Assembly (NCBI RefSeq): GCF_000005505.3
Contig: NC_016134.3
Coordinates: forward strand, 19,388,624-19,452,623
Source: Brachypodium distachyon
Lineage: Eukaryota; Streptophyta; Magnoliopsida; Poales; Poaceae
Direction: 5' to 3'
DNA length: 64,000 nt
Positions 22,734 to 34,023 of the stretch are shown here, piece after piece. Positions within the stretch are counted from its first letter, which is position 1; each line of letters opens with the position of its first letter. The notes under the pieces were generated by a model, which ran no database searches, was not told the origin of the DNA, and was given only the letters and a program-made list of their open reading frames with translations. Position numbers and translations under genes: made by a program.

Positions 22734-24284
22734 GCCCAAACGCGCCCACGCCGGGGGCGGACGCAACCATGGTTGACCTCGACCCCGATGTCGAGATCAT
22801 GGGGGCGGTAGAGGAGACGGCATTGGCTCCCGCACCAAGCCCTGCAGCGTCGGCCATGGCGGCAGCGGTGGCCACCGTCACCACCGGGACGGCGCTGGGC
22901 GACGCGCCACCAGCCGCGGATGCGGCTGGCACGGATTCGCCTGCCGCCCAGTAGGGAACGGCTCCTGCCGGGAGCACGGGGGCTTCATCAGCCCCGGGGT
23001 CCCCGGGCGCGGGGGAAGGGGAGGTTGCCGGGGACGGGCGACAGGATCCCCCGGAGCAAGCAGACGACCCCCCGCACAACCCTACAATGGGGGGGGGGCT
23101 TCGTCATCCTCGGCTGCCTTCCCCAACACCGACCTCGGCACCCTTGCCGGGGTGGCTTGGAATCCCATCACCTGCGATCCGAGCATCTTCGAGTGAGGGC
23201 ACCGGTTCCTGGACGCCGTCAGGGACCAACAGCAAGCCTTCGTCACCTCTTTCAACGAGGTGAGGGAGCACCACGCCATCGCCAAGAGCCAACTTGACGA
23301 GGTGCGGGAAGCCGTGGAGAGGGAGCGGCAAGAGCTTTCCTGGCTGCGCGAGGAGACTCGCCTCGCCAGAGAGGAGGAGCGCCTTGCCCGGCAAGCCCTG
23401 GAGGACGCCGAGGAACCGGTCGTCCGGGAGGCTGAGCTCTACCGACGGCTGGAGGCTCAGCGCGCCAAACTTCAGGGGGAGCTGCACTCGCTGGCGGCGA
23501 CCCTCAAGGAAACCAAGAAGGGGCATGCCGGGGTGCTCGCGACAGCTCAAGCCCGGCTCGACGAGAAGAGCGACTTGATCGCCAACTACCGCGGTGAGAT
23601 CCAGGGGCTGCGGGTCAAGCTGGAGGTGCAGGTCAAGGCCACCGAGAGCGCGGTGGAGGCGGCGGCCCGGCATGAGATCTAGCTCGGCTTCGCCAAGGAC
23701 AGAGCGGCCAAGCTTGAGACCGAATTGGCCGCCGTTCGGGAGGAGCTCACCAAGGCCGGCAACGACATCGCAGTCAAGACCGCGGAGCTTGTGGCGCTGG
23801 AGGGCAGGCTCCGGAAGGCCAAGAAGGCCACGCATGACGCTCGGCTCCATCACGACACGCTGATCGGGCAGCGGCAATTAGAAACCGAGAAGTTGCTGAA
23901 GATCACCCAGGCGCTGCGCGACGTGCTGCCCCGGTTTGAGCTGCAGGGCGCAACAGTGGACGGCACAGACGTCTCCACGTTGATTCCCTTCTTCTCCGAC
24001 TTGGTGGGGAATCTTGGGGCGCTCAACGTCTGGATCGCCCAATATGGGGCCAACGAGGTCGCCAATTGCGCCCGGGAGGTTGCGGGGACAATCCTCCCGA
24101 GGATACACCTCCGGGACCCGGAGTTCCCCTTCGAGTCCCTGCTGGACGCCTGGTCGAAATCAAGGACGAGCCCACCCACACCCAAGCGGTGCGCGAGTTC
24201 GTGAACGAGGTGGTCGAGCGGATGCAGCGGAAGCCGGACCCCGAGCCGATCCAGGAGCCCGCGGAGGAGGATGCAGGCAACTAG

Positions 24285-26275
24285 TTGCCGCAGCCCCCTG
24301 CCAGCCCCTGCTATCTTCCTTTGTTTGTTTTTCCTGCAAGTGTGGTGCTTGGCGCCGTTTAAACAATTACACTCCCATTAGTTCATGTAATCGTCCAGTA
24401 CTTAGTTAATCAAGCTCTTTAATTTGCTCAATTCTTGTTCTTTGTTCCTGGCGCTGCCTCGCGGGGCGGCTTCCTTAGCCTTTGCGTGTTGCGCCTTGTG
24501 TTGCCGGGGACTCACACGCCTCACCCTTGACCGGACCAGGGACCCAGGACGGACCCGCAGTGCCGACCTGAGGCCAAGCGGTAGCGGCGAGCCACTCCCC
24601 TTGCGAGGTAACTACTCCAAGCCATGCCCTCCCGGGACGGACCCGGGAGCCACACAGGGAGCGTACTCCCCCCGCAAGCGTCCTTCTAACACTCCGGCCA
24701 CGCGTGGGTTCCGGGGCCACACTTGGCGAAGCAGCGTTCAATTAAGTTCAGTTCTTAGTGGGTTTCCCATTTAGGTGTCAGCTCTTAGCTCTTCGTTCAG
24801 TCTTACGCTCGAAGCGTTCGTTGGAGGTGCACTCCTGGTTCGCTGCCTTTGCAGACGCCTGATAGGGGGATGCGGCGGGGGAGCTGCGGCAGGATCGCCG
24901 CCGGTGTCAAGCATCGACAACGATGCTACCGCCGCGCCGCCGCAGCAACCCTTGCCTCCGGAAGAGCTCGTTCCGAGGGATGCGGCAGGGACACCGTGAC
25001 TTCCTCGGCACCGCCGCTGAACGCGGGCGACGAGAACGCCACGGCATCCCCCTACAGCCTTCGCTGCTGGGAGAAGATCTGCCTGAGGGCCGCAATAGGG
25101 ACATCGTGGCTTCCTCGCCACCACCGCCAAGCGCGGACGGCAAGGACGCCACGATGTCCTCATCGCAGCCCTCGCTGCTTGGGAGCGAAACTGCTCGAGG
25201 GCCGCGGCAGGGACGCGCTGATGGGCCGGAACGAGCGGCGACCGCTGGCACCGGCGCCATCACAGCGTCCTGGCAACAACCCCCGCCTGTAGAGGCACTC
25301 TCTAGAGAGAGGCGGCAGGGACACTATGGTAGTGCACCCGTCGGCACTGGGCGCTGATCGCCTACACCACCGTAGTGTCTCCGCGGCAACCCCTGCTCCT
25401 TGCAGATATGTCCTCTGGAGGGATGCGGCAGGGGCACTGCGGTAGTGCACCCGTCGGCGCCGGGCGCCGATGGAATGCTCCACCATAGTGCCTCCGCGGC
25501 AGCCCTCGCCCTGGATCCGCTCGCTAGAGGAGGCGCGGCAAGGGCACGGTGGCAGTGCACCCGTCGGCGCGGAGCGCCGATGGCATGCACTACGACCGTG
25601 TCTCTGCGACGCCCCTCGGAGTAGGCTCGATGGGCTGATGCGGCAAGGGCGCGATGGCAGTGCACCCGTTGGCGCTAGGCGCTGATGGTATGCACCACCA
25701 TCGCGCCTCAGCGGCACCGGCCGCCTTAATAGCCTCTTTCTTGGCTTCGCTCTGAGCCGTTCCATGGCTGGGGCGCTCTTTTTATAGGCGCAGGGGAAGG
25801 GCTTGCCACCGCGCGCGACGGATCAGCGCAGCACTCGTGGCACCCCTCCCCTTGAAGTGTGGTGCAGTCTTCGCCACTTTGCATGCCAAGTTGCTGTGGC
25901 ACACGTGGCAGCCCCTTCCTAAGTCAAGAGCTTCGGAGTGCGGTGAGTCCCTCGTGGCGTGGTCGTTCCGCACCACCAGGCACTGCTACATGCCGCGACC
26001 CGTGGGCAGCCCACGGGTATTACAGTGTGCAAGATTCCACTTTTCCTTGCATATTAGATTCTTACCAGGCCCGAGGTGATGCAATTTTTTTTTGAAATTC
26101 ACGAAAATACAGAAAGCAACACAGGTAATCTCCTGCTTCCCAGCCCCCGGGCACGGAAGGGTTGATGCCAAACTTGGATGTGAGCATTCTATTTCCCAGC
26201 CACAACGGCTGCGTGGTGCACGTCGCGGGGAGCCCGGCAACCACACGTCCCGTGATGCACGTTGCGGGAAACCCA
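24285..26275 (-). other. TAT-2 spacer with palindrome array and sense TATA box
   Basis: Non-coding and parallel to the TAT-1 and TAT-4 spacers. The palindrome array is at 25320-25708. A minus-strand TATAAAAAG box (25778-25786) lies 13 bp before an ATG (25765) whose frame of about 200 codons runs across the array. Because the repeat spacings are not all multiples of three and the frame is not kept in the other copies, I treat it as non-coding. Confidence 0.65.
25320..25708. repeat. Palindrome array, four units (TAT-2)
   Basis: GTGCAC landmarks at 25332, 25445, 25555 and 25660 give spacings of 113, 110 and 105 bp, identical to TAT-1. Unit 2 has arms GCACTGCGGTAGTGCA and CTCCACCATAGTGCC around the core TCGGCGCCGGGCGCCGA. 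Confidence 0.8.
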
Positions 26276-26369
26276 ACGTCCTTGAGGTCGCACCTGATGG
26301 AGAGAACCCCATACACGGACGGCATCTTCATCACACCGTAGGCGCAATGCGTAGCCGCCATGAACTTGA
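26275..26369 (-). pseudogene. pol: TAT-2 protease-region fragment
   Basis: The minus strand encodes the stretch KFMAATHCAYGVMKMPSV and the following SIRCDLKDV, matching 44090-44170 of TAT-4. It is fused on its left to spacer sequence and on its right to the TEK-A upstream ORF. Confidence 0.8.
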
Positions 26370-26611
26370 AAGGTGATATCCGGCGTAGCGGGCGCGATCT
26401 CACGCCCGCGGATCTTCGCCTCGATCTCCCACCGTGGCTGCCATCCCTCGGGTGCGGCGGTCTCGACTCGGCCTCTGAACCTGGGTGGTGGCAGGTCGAG
26501 GAAAGCACACAGTGCCGCCAAAGGGGCACTAAACAACTGGTCGTCGTCCGTGGAGGGGTAGTAGACGCGGGTGAACGGCGGTACATTGCCGAACGGTGTT
26601 GGGCTTCCCAT
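26370..26611 (-). pseudogene. TEK-A upstream ORF (ORF0-like), 5' fragment
   Basis: The ATG at 26611 begins MGSPTPFGNVPPF, the same start as the TEK-B ORF at 34024. About 80 codons remain, through the PDITF residues, before the join to TAT-2. The frame runs on into TAT-2 sequence to 26189 as a chimera, but the TAT part is out of its own frame. Confidence 0.75.
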
Positions 26612-27092
26612 CTATAGAAAATAAAGAAGGAGATAAGGGAGTATCAGTGACATGATCAAATGGTCGAATGTAAGTAAAAATAAAATACAAGTGGTAGAGT
26701 GGGAATCAAGTGATAAACATTAATATCAAGGGTGGGAATGAAAATATAAAATTGGATGCATACTAACATGTGAACAACATGGCAACATGATTATAGTGGT
26801 GTATGTTGTAAAAATCAAATATGCATCTGTGGTATAATATAATAAACATGCATATGTGGTAATAAGCATAGTATTCGGTGTATATGTGGAATAAAACAAT
26901 AAACATGCAATGCATATGTAAGATATAAATGCAAAGATTTAGATGAATAGGGATAAGGAATAAAATACATGTATATATATATAGATCAGATAGAGATAAA
27001 AAATAATCCTAAGGTTGGGTCTTTGGTCTTGTCTTATCCTAATCCAAACTAGGGTCACGTTCCTACAGGCAACACATTGCTCTGATACCATC
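26612..27092 (-). other. TEK-A leader and primer binding site
   Basis: The PBS complementary to initiator tRNA-Met (TGGTATCAGAGC) occupies 27079-27090 on the minus strand, two bases from the LTR end at 27093. The AT-rich leader between 26617 and 27078 contains the same degenerate GATGCATGTTTATT repeats seen in TEK-B. Confidence 0.85.
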
Positions 27093-30000
27093 TGAAGCGA
27101 TCCCCCTTCACCAAGGGTTCGATCTCTGTGCTTACTGTGCTAGTCCCTGGATCGACTCACTAGCACACACAGTTCAAGATGTAATACCAAGATACAAAGG
27201 TCAAAAGTACTTTATTACATCGTATCATCCAGAACTTAAATAGTACTTATAAACTTGCATGACCTCCTAGGCCAGCATAAACAAATAATGTTCAAAACCA
27301 TGATAACAATGTATCATGAAGCTGCAGCGGAAAGGTAGAGTAAAAGGGCCTCATCTACTCCCAGAGGAGAGAGCATGTCGGAATGTAAGTATATGTAGTA
27401 TTTGGCTAGGTGCGGTTTGGCTATTTGCATAAAAGCCTCATTGTTTAACCCTATCTTTTTTTAAACAAATAGTTTTGAGTTCTATTGGACACGGGGTAGA
27501 AACACCCATGCTCCTATTAACCTAGGCACATTGAGTAGAAACATCAATGCTCCTACCCAATTCAATCCATTTGTTTTATTAGGAAATTGGAATGAGTGAG
27601 ACCTTCCTTACAGCTCCAATATCTAGTTGCTCATAATTGTCCGTAACCGGGGACACGGCTAAGTACTTAGTTTGACACTCTTGAGAGGTGGTACACTTTA
27701 CCCACAAGAAATCGACGTGTTAATCCCTTCCTGTCCTCCAGATGGAGTAGCAACGGCATCGATTACAGGAATTGTCAGAACATATTCGCCCAAAGCACCT
27801 GAGGGACGCGTTCCAACCTACACTGCTACATACCGATGTCACCTCGGATCCAGGTTCATATTTCTTACGTCCATCCTGGCAGAGCCCATAATACCATGTG
27901 GTTGTACTGGAAGCTACTAAACAGGAAACTAGTCCAGTCTCTGGTTACCCCGGGTGGCATCCCACATTGTGACGCAGGCGCTCCCCGAATCGCACGGGGA
28001 GACGACCATGGACGCTCCCAAATCACACGGAGAGACGACTCAGCGGGCCCCATAGAAATGGACCTAACGTCACGACATCCGAAAACTCAAAGCAGCCCAC
28101 CCAGGACGATTCATTGAATTACTTGTTTCGCCATAAACTAGGAAAATCATATTGTAATTCAATAGTATCATATTGTACTAATACCACCCTCGTATATTAT
28201 CATAGCATAGCATTTTACTACTACGATGGCAATTGGTGGTAAGGTCATGACAAAGAGTATCCTATACTACTAGGACATATAATAGCTAGCATAGATACAG
28301 TAATAATACTGACAATGCAACTAATAAAATCTATTGCATAATAAAATAATGGGTAAATGATCAAAGTGAACTTGCCTTGATAGTAGTTGGTATTCAAACA
28401 CTCTTCGCTCTCCGAGAAAACTATACAATCAAGCAAACATACACATACATAAACACACCATACAAGCAAAAGAATATGTATGTCATGATGCAATGCAAAA
28501 CATGTGACATGAGTTTGGTTTATTTTATTTGGGTGATCTACTGATCCAAGGCATTGATAATTAAGCACATGCAATTAGGGGTTTTAAATAAATTGCAATG
28601 GCTAGGGTTTAAACCCTAAAATGAGGTTTTATTGGCATCAGCCAAATATATTAATTCGAAATATTTATTTCTCTGTCCCATTGGACAGAGGACAATAAAA
28701 AAAAATTTGGGCACTGGTTTCATTCAAAAAGGACTTCTAGATAATTAGTTATGATTTAAATGACATAAAACCCTAATCTGGAATTTGAATGTGATTCAAA
28801 TATTCAAATTTGAATTTGGACAGTGCCAAAAGATTCTACACTTCCTAAGGTTTCCAAAAATGTGTGGATCACTAAATTTGGCCAAACAGATTTAAAGTTG
28901 TGATCATTTGAAATAACAGGGGCCTATCTGCAAAAAGACCATTTAATTATTCCGGGGAATTAAAAATTAGATTTTCATTTTGTAAAATAGGTGCCACGTG
29001 GCGGCTCCTGATTGGTGCGTACCGGTTCGTTTAAGTGAAATAAAAGGGATCTAATCTACACCGTTGGAGATGGATGGACGGACGAGATCGATCGGGGGAA
29101 GCTCACCGGCGAGGTTAGGGTTTCGGCGACGGAATCCGGCGGCGGCGCGGCTCGGGCGTGGAGCTGGGCGGCATTCGGGTGGACCTCGGGCGTCGGGGAG
29201 GACACGGGGAGGCGCGGCGCGGCACGGGCGGAGATGGGGGCGCGGTCGGCGGCGCTCGAGGACGGCGCGGTCGGCGCCTAGGACGAAAACGGGCAGGCGG
29301 CGCGGGCGGCGGACGCCGGTGAGCTCGGGCGGCGGTCGGTGGGGTGCTGCAGCGTGCAAAACGAAGGGGGAAGCACGTCAAAATATGCGCGCGGTCCTGG
29401 GCAACCCGAAAATGGAACCATGGCCGAGGTTACCTCACCTGGTTGCCGGCGACGAGCGAAGACGCGGCGACGGCAGTGGAGTGCGGCAGCGAGAAATTGC
29501 GGCGGCGTGGTCGCGCGATTAGTTGGGGAAGTAAGGGGGAAATAGAGAGGGGGTCTCGGGGATTATAAAGACGCGCTCGGGGCTGCAAAAGGAAGGACGG
29601 CCGAGGAGATTGCGGCGGCGAGCACGCTGGGACGGCGGCTGGAAATCGCGGCGGCGGCGCGAGGCTTTCCTTCTGGGGAAGAAGCCCCTGACAGGTGGGC
29701 CCCACCTGTCAGCGGGTGCGGGCGCGCGCACGGGGCAACCGGGCTGGCGGGGCCGGCTCGCGGGTGGTCGGACGGGGCCGGTTCGGCCCAAAGTGGCCGG
29801 GCCGGTCCGGTTTACCCCTTTTTTTTTCTTTTAGGCCTTTCTTTTTCTGTTTTTCTCATTTCTTTGATATCTTTGGAGTTTGAACTCCAAATTGGTCCAA
29901 ATAAATTCCAGAAAATTTGTAAAATCATGTTCTACCAAGATACAACTTTTGGGGGTAGTTTCCCCTCAGAATAAATTATATAAAAATATATTTGCTCTAG

Positions 30001-30266
30001 AAATGGCTCTAGGGCTATATATCTATTTAAATAAAATACTTTTCCGACTCCAAATAATTATCCAAAAATTATGGGATAGCTTCTATATGCACTAAACCCC
30101 TTTTATACATAAAACCTATTGGTTTGAAAATTCCAAAGCTCAAATGGGTGTAAACCAAATCTTTTAAAGACTTTTGAGATTCAAATTTGAATTCAAACAT
30201 GCAATTGTGGCATGATGCTTATGGATGCAATGCTCTTGTAAAAATTTGAAATTTTGGGATGTTACA
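27093..30266 (-). repeat. TEK-A 5' LTR, complete (3,174 bp)
   Basis: It runs from TGTAACATCCC at 30266 to a CGCTTCA end at 27093 on the minus strand. Next to the inner end is the Met-type primer site, which identifies it as a 5' LTR. A TTTATAAT box lies near 29563-29570, followed by a GC-rich leader and a CCGGTGAGC donor with G at 29106. The length, over 3 kb, is typical of Tekay/Del-type chromoviruses. Confidence 0.9.
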
Positions 30267-30744
30267 TTGCATTGTCGATCCGGGGGTAGAAGTAGTGGCG
30301 GAAGAGCGCCACCGACGGCATCACCCCTACGAACGCTTCGTAGAGGAATTGGAAGGTGGCGAGGAGGAAGAGTGACATGGAGTGAAGCTGCGCCACCCGT
30401 AGCTGGTATGACTCCATCAGCGCGTGGAGGAACAGCGAGAACGGCAGCACCAGCCCGGTGAGGAGGAAGCGCCCGAACACCCGGAAGTCATTGTCCTGGT
30501 GCTCGGCGCCCGCGGGGAGGATGTGGGTCTCCCCGTGCTCGTAAAACCGGGAAGCGACGGCGTGCTGGATCTTGGCCAGCGCCTCGCCGTTGTAGTCCAG
30601 TCGGTAGAAGGCTTGCGAGGCCCTCATCTCCCGCTTCTTCCGGTCCTTGTCGGCGGCGGCCTTGGCGGCCGCCTTGCTTCGGCCGGCCGCCGCTTTCTCG
30701 GGGACCTTCCCCTCTTTTCCCTTCTTGGTCGTGGGAGGCGCCAT
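30267..30744 (-). pseudogene. TAT-3 antisense gene, 5' fragment split by TEK-A
   Basis: The ATG at 30744 begins MAPPTTKKGKEGKV. About 159 codons are open with no stop, through the conserved HALMESYQLRVAQLH and FRHYFYPRIDNA residues, before the TEK-A LTR. Over this part it is the least damaged copy of the conserved domain in the window. The reading frame beyond 30267 belongs to the LTR. Confidence 0.8.
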
Positions 30745-31151
30745 GGGGAGCGGGGGCAGGAGCTAGCAGGGGTTCTTGGGCACAAGATGCAAAGAAGTCG
30801 GAAGACGAAGGTTGTGGCAGCAAAGTGTTTTCCCTTGCAGCAGCAGTAAAAACTTTATAGCGCCCGGCCGATGGGTAACGGCCGGTTCCGCACCCTACGG
30901 GTGCACGGGGATAATCCCTAATCAAAGGGAGTAATGCGGAGAGTGGCCTTAACTTCCTTGTTTAAGGGGGAAGTTACGGCGGAAATCACGCGCCCACTAC
31001 CCCGTCTGTAACGGTGTGGTACCTGGGGCAGCGAAGGGACGCGGGCCCGAGGCGGATCGGGGCCCACGCGTCAGTTGGGGCGTAGCCCGGCAACCGACAT
31101 GGGGAAAACTCGTCCGGGAACAGGTGTTGCTGGCCCACGCCCGGGGGCTAC
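30745..31151 (-). promoter_or_regulatory. Promoter and 5' leader of the TAT-3 antisense gene
   Basis: TATAAAG on the minus strand at 30853-30859, 109 bp upstream of the ATG, with the conserved CTATAAAGTTTTTACTG context and the upstream GGCCACTCTCCGCATTAC block. Confidence 0.6.
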
Positions 31152-32106
31152 TGTCGCACCAGTGGCACCTGGGGTACCACCGTTGCACGACGCGTGGGCC
31201 TCGTCACCAAGTTCCCGGGAGGACCTCGTCCCGGGCGGCAACTTCAAGCAGCCCGGCAAGCTACCAGCCTTGGAGGTTTAGCGGGGCTTCAGGGAATATT
31301 CTCGCCTGGACGCCTCCCGGGAAGTCACTCGCCGGGAGGAGGGGTTCCCGGGCGCAGTCCCACCTGGGCGCCTCCCGTGAAGTCACTTGCCGGGAGGAGG
31401 GGTTCCCGGGCGCAGGCTCCCACCACGAGGGTGGGGCCGGGCGAGCAGAGCAGCGGCACCACGTGGGCGCGCGCCAGGCGCCCAGGGCGCAGTCTCACCA
31501 GGTTGAGGAGTGAAGCGCACGGCGCGCTCGATAAGCCGACAGCAGGGGCGTTATCCGTCTTGTCAGACAAACAGTGGCTGTCCAGTCCTATTCTCTTAGG
31601 CCCTAGACCCCTAGCAGCGGGGTTGGCGCTCATGCATGCATGCCAGCGCACCGGGGAGGAGCTGGTCAAGCTCCTTGCTCGCCACCTGTAATATATGCAC
31701 CGTGGCACCTGTGGTATCCCCTTGGCTATAAAAGGAGGACCCCCGCTGACAGTCAAAAGGTTCAGCCCCAGTTCGGTTCGGTTCAGTTCGATCAGCTCAC
31801 AGTTAGCCTCTAGCATTGGCAAAGAAAAGTAGGGAACACTTAGCCAAAAAAGATCACCCTGGAATCCCTCCCCAGGAACCCTGTAATCGGCTGTTTTCTC
31901 AGTAATACAAGCTAAGACAAGCAGGACGTAGGGTGTTACACCTCCGGGTGGACCGAACCTGGGTAAAGCGTACGTGCATGTGTTCCTAGCTTGCATGCAT
32001 TCTGGGTGCACCTCTTTGCAGGTTACGTACGCCATCGGCCACGCCGACGATCGCCAGAGCGATCCCTGAGGCCCCCGCCAAACCTAAAAGGGGGTGTGCG
32101 ACGACA
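31152..32106 (+). repeat. TAT-3 3' LTR
   Basis: A 955-bp LTR, TGTCGCACCAG to TGCGACGACA. TATAAAAGG is at 31727-31735. Compared with TAT-4 it lacks about 30 bp before the terminal GCGACGACA. It is directly followed by TEK-B LTR sequence (ATTTGAACCACAG), which continues uninterrupted in the TEK-B 3' LTR at about 55460, so TAT-3 inserted into the TEK-B 5' LTR. Confidence 0.85.
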
Positions 32107-33477
32107 ATTTGAACCACAGTCATTTTACAGAAAGGCCTTTTATGCCATTTAATTCATAACTAATTTTTTTGAGATCCTTTTTAATTGAAACCAGTGCTCA
32201 AAATTTTGTTTTATTGTCCTCTGTCCATTGGGACAGAGAAAAAAAAATTGAATTAAATTAATTGGCTGATGCCAATAAAACCTTGTTTAGGGTTTTAGTC
32301 CCTTGTTTTTGTATTTTGTTTTTAAACCTAATGCAATAACTTTAATTGCTAATGCTTTGGACCAGTTGATCACCCGAATAAAATTAACCGATTCATGTCA
32401 CATGTTGCATTGCATCATAGCATATCTTATTTTGTCGTGATGTGAATTGTGTGTTTATGTATTTCTATGTTTGTTCGTTCGTATAGTTTACTCGGAGAGC
32501 GAACCTGGTGATTGTGACGAGAGTTTGAACTCCAACTGCTACCAAGGCAAGTTCAATTTGATCATTATCTTATCATTGTTGTTTTTAAAATACTTATGCA
32601 TTAGAGTTGCTTGTAGAATGCATGGATAGGATTATTACTCGTACTTATGCTAGTTATGATTTAACCTACTAGCGATAGGGTTACCTTTGCCATGAATCCT
32701 CCACCAATAGCCCTCGTGATTAGATATTGCTTAGCCATGCTATGTTAGTATACGTGGGAGGGAATCTCAATCACTGTGAAACTGATTATATGGAGTAATT
32801 TTGGAAACTTGGCAAAACAACCCTAATGAACCATCCTGGGTGGACTGCTTTGAGTATTCGAGATCCTGGGTGGACTTGGGTTAGGAGCATCGATGTGTCT
32901 ACTCGATGTTCTTAGATTAATAGGAGCATCGGTGTTTCTACCCGGTATCCATTAGTTAACATTATTATAACATTCAATTGTAGTAGGGTAAACTATGTTC
33001 TGCTTCCACGCAAAAAAGCCTGAACTCCACGTAGCCAATACTGCATATACTTGATAGAATCTGTTATAACCCTTTGGTGAACTTGCCAATACATTCAATG
33101 TATTGACCACGTAGTGGCTACAATTAATAATGCAAGTGAATCTAACGAAGAGTGAGGTTCGTCGATGTTCTTTGGGTCATGTGCTTACATCCAACATGCT
33201 CTCTCCTTGGGAGTAGCTGTGGCCCATTTGCTCCACCTTTTTCCACTGCCGTTTGTGGAACAATACTTTGTTATTTTGAAACTATATTTGTTATGCTGAC
33301 CCAAGTGATTATGCAAGTTCGTAAGTACAATTAATTCTGGATGATACGATGTAATAAAGTAATTTTGACCTTTCTATCTTGGTATTACATCTTGAAACTA
33401 TGTGTGCTAGTGAGTCGATCCAGGGACTAGCACGAATAAGCACAGAGATCGAACCCTATACGGGGGCGGCCGCTTCA
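32107..33477 (+). repeat. TEK-B 5' LTR (3' part only)
   Basis: It matches the second half of the 3' LTR from about 55454 onward. Relative to that LTR it lacks about 525 bp (counterpart of about 56190-56715, junction near 32865) and carries about 190 bp (33021-33210) that the 3' LTR lacks. The promoter half is absent here, presumably displaced left of TAT-3 beyond the window. Confidence 0.85.
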
Positions 33478-33479
33478 AA

Positions 33480-33491
33480 TGGTATCAGAGC
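33480..33491 (+). other. TEK-B primer binding site (initiator tRNA-Met)
   Basis: TGGTATCAGAGC, two bases after the LTR end (CGCTTCA at 33477). This is the standard PBS of many plant Ty3/gypsy and Copia elements. Confidence 0.9.
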
Positions 33492-34023
33492 AATGTGTTA
33501 CCTATAGGAACGTGACCCTAGTTTGGATTAGGATAAGACCAAACCTTAGGATTATTTCTTATCCCTATCTGATCTATATATACATATATTTTACTCCTTA
33601 TCCCTATTCATCTAAATCATTGCATTTATATCTTACATATGCATGACATGTTTGTTGATTTATTTTACATATGCACCAAATACTATGCCTTATACCACAG
33701 ATGCATGTTTATTTTATTTTACCACAGATGCATGTTTATTTTACTTTACCACATATGCATGTTTATTTTATTATACACAGATGCATGTTTATTTTATTAT
33801 ACCACAGATGCATATTTGTTTTATTTTACCATCCACCACTATAATCATGTTGCCATGTTATTCACATATTATCATGCATTCAATTTTATGTTGCAATTCC
33901 ACCATTTATATTAATTTTTATCACTTTATTCCCACTCTACTATCTCTTATTTTATTTCACATACATCCGACCATTTGATCATGTCACTGATACTCCCTTA
34001 CCCTTCCTTCTTGTTTTCTATAA
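33492..34023 (+). repeat. TEK-B leader with 27-bp tandem repeat
   Basis: AT-rich leader. Five imperfect copies of a 26-28-bp unit containing CCACAGATGCATGTTTATT lie at about 33694-33825. The TEK-A leader contains related, more scattered units. Confidence 0.75.

Larger units (their letters stand above)
20702..24284 (+). pseudogene. TAT-2 antisense gene (gypsy-type transposon-domain protein)
   Basis: The best-preserved uninterrupted copy: the ATG at 20702 begins MAPPTTRKEKEVQ and the stop TAG is at 24282. Spliced length is about 1,140 codons. The order is a basic N-terminus, conserved domain with MESYQLWVAQLHP, a K/E-rich stretch, an acidic Asp run (about 21840), Ala-rich linker, coiled coil rich in Glu/Arg (about 23260-23850), and a C-terminal LPRFELQG...LIPFFSDL region. 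Breaks are a TAG at 21275-21277, a frameshift near 21570, a TAG at 21784-21786, a TAG at 22952-22954, a TGA near 23195 and a TAG at 23680-23682. Splicing the two introns connects the frames of exons 1, 2 and 3. The role is unknown; the strand, promoter and introns suggest a separately expressed passenger gene. Confidence 0.75.
19378..26369 (-). mobile_element. TAT-2: truncated Tat-lineage element
   Basis: Same family and orientation as TAT-1. Present are the 3' LTR (19378-20291), antisense gene (20702-24284), spacer with palindrome array, and about 95 bp of the protease region (26275-26369). RT, RNase H and integrase are deleted at a junction near 26275, where protease sequence joins spacer sequence directly. 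The 5' LTR, gag and most of the protease are lost at 26369, where TEK-A sequence begins. Confidence 0.8.
1..30266 (-). mobile_element. TEK-A: Tekay/Del-type Ty3/gypsy element, nested and gutted
   Basis: Two minus-strand LTRs of the same family (1-2823 and 27093-30266) bracket this segment. The right one is followed inward by a Met-type primer binding site, a leader and the start of the upstream ORF. The rest of the interior is replaced by the TAT-1/TAT-2 tandem (3171-26369). The right edge abuts the antisense gene of TAT-3 exactly at the LTR end, so TEK-A appears to have inserted into TAT-3. The left edge lies outside the window, so the target-site duplication cannot be read. That the two LTRs belong to one element is inferred from orientation and order; they could also be two separate insertions. 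Confidence 0.65.
30267..32106 (+). mobile_element. TAT-3: 3' end of a plus-strand TAT element
   Basis: It consists of the N-terminal part of the antisense gene (minus strand), its promoter, and a 3' LTR. The left edge is exactly the TEK-A LTR end, in the middle of the antisense gene, so the remainder should lie to the left of TEK-A, outside the window. The right edge is inside the TEK-B 5' LTR. Confidence 0.8.

Noticed and set aside
25160..25765. A 201-codon frame on the sense strand across the TAT-2 palindrome array
   Set aside because: It starts just after a TATA box, but the repeat spacings of 113 and 110 bp change frame, and TAT-1 and TAT-4 do not keep it. An RNA or DNA structure is the more likely role.
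31325..32035. A 236-codon minus-strand frame in the TAT-3 LTR
   Set aside because: It lies entirely within LTR sequence; the frame is absent in the TAT-1 and TAT-4 LTRs.
33694..33825. The 27-bp leader repeat as a centromeric or other satellite
   Set aside because: Only about five units, restricted to the TEK leader.
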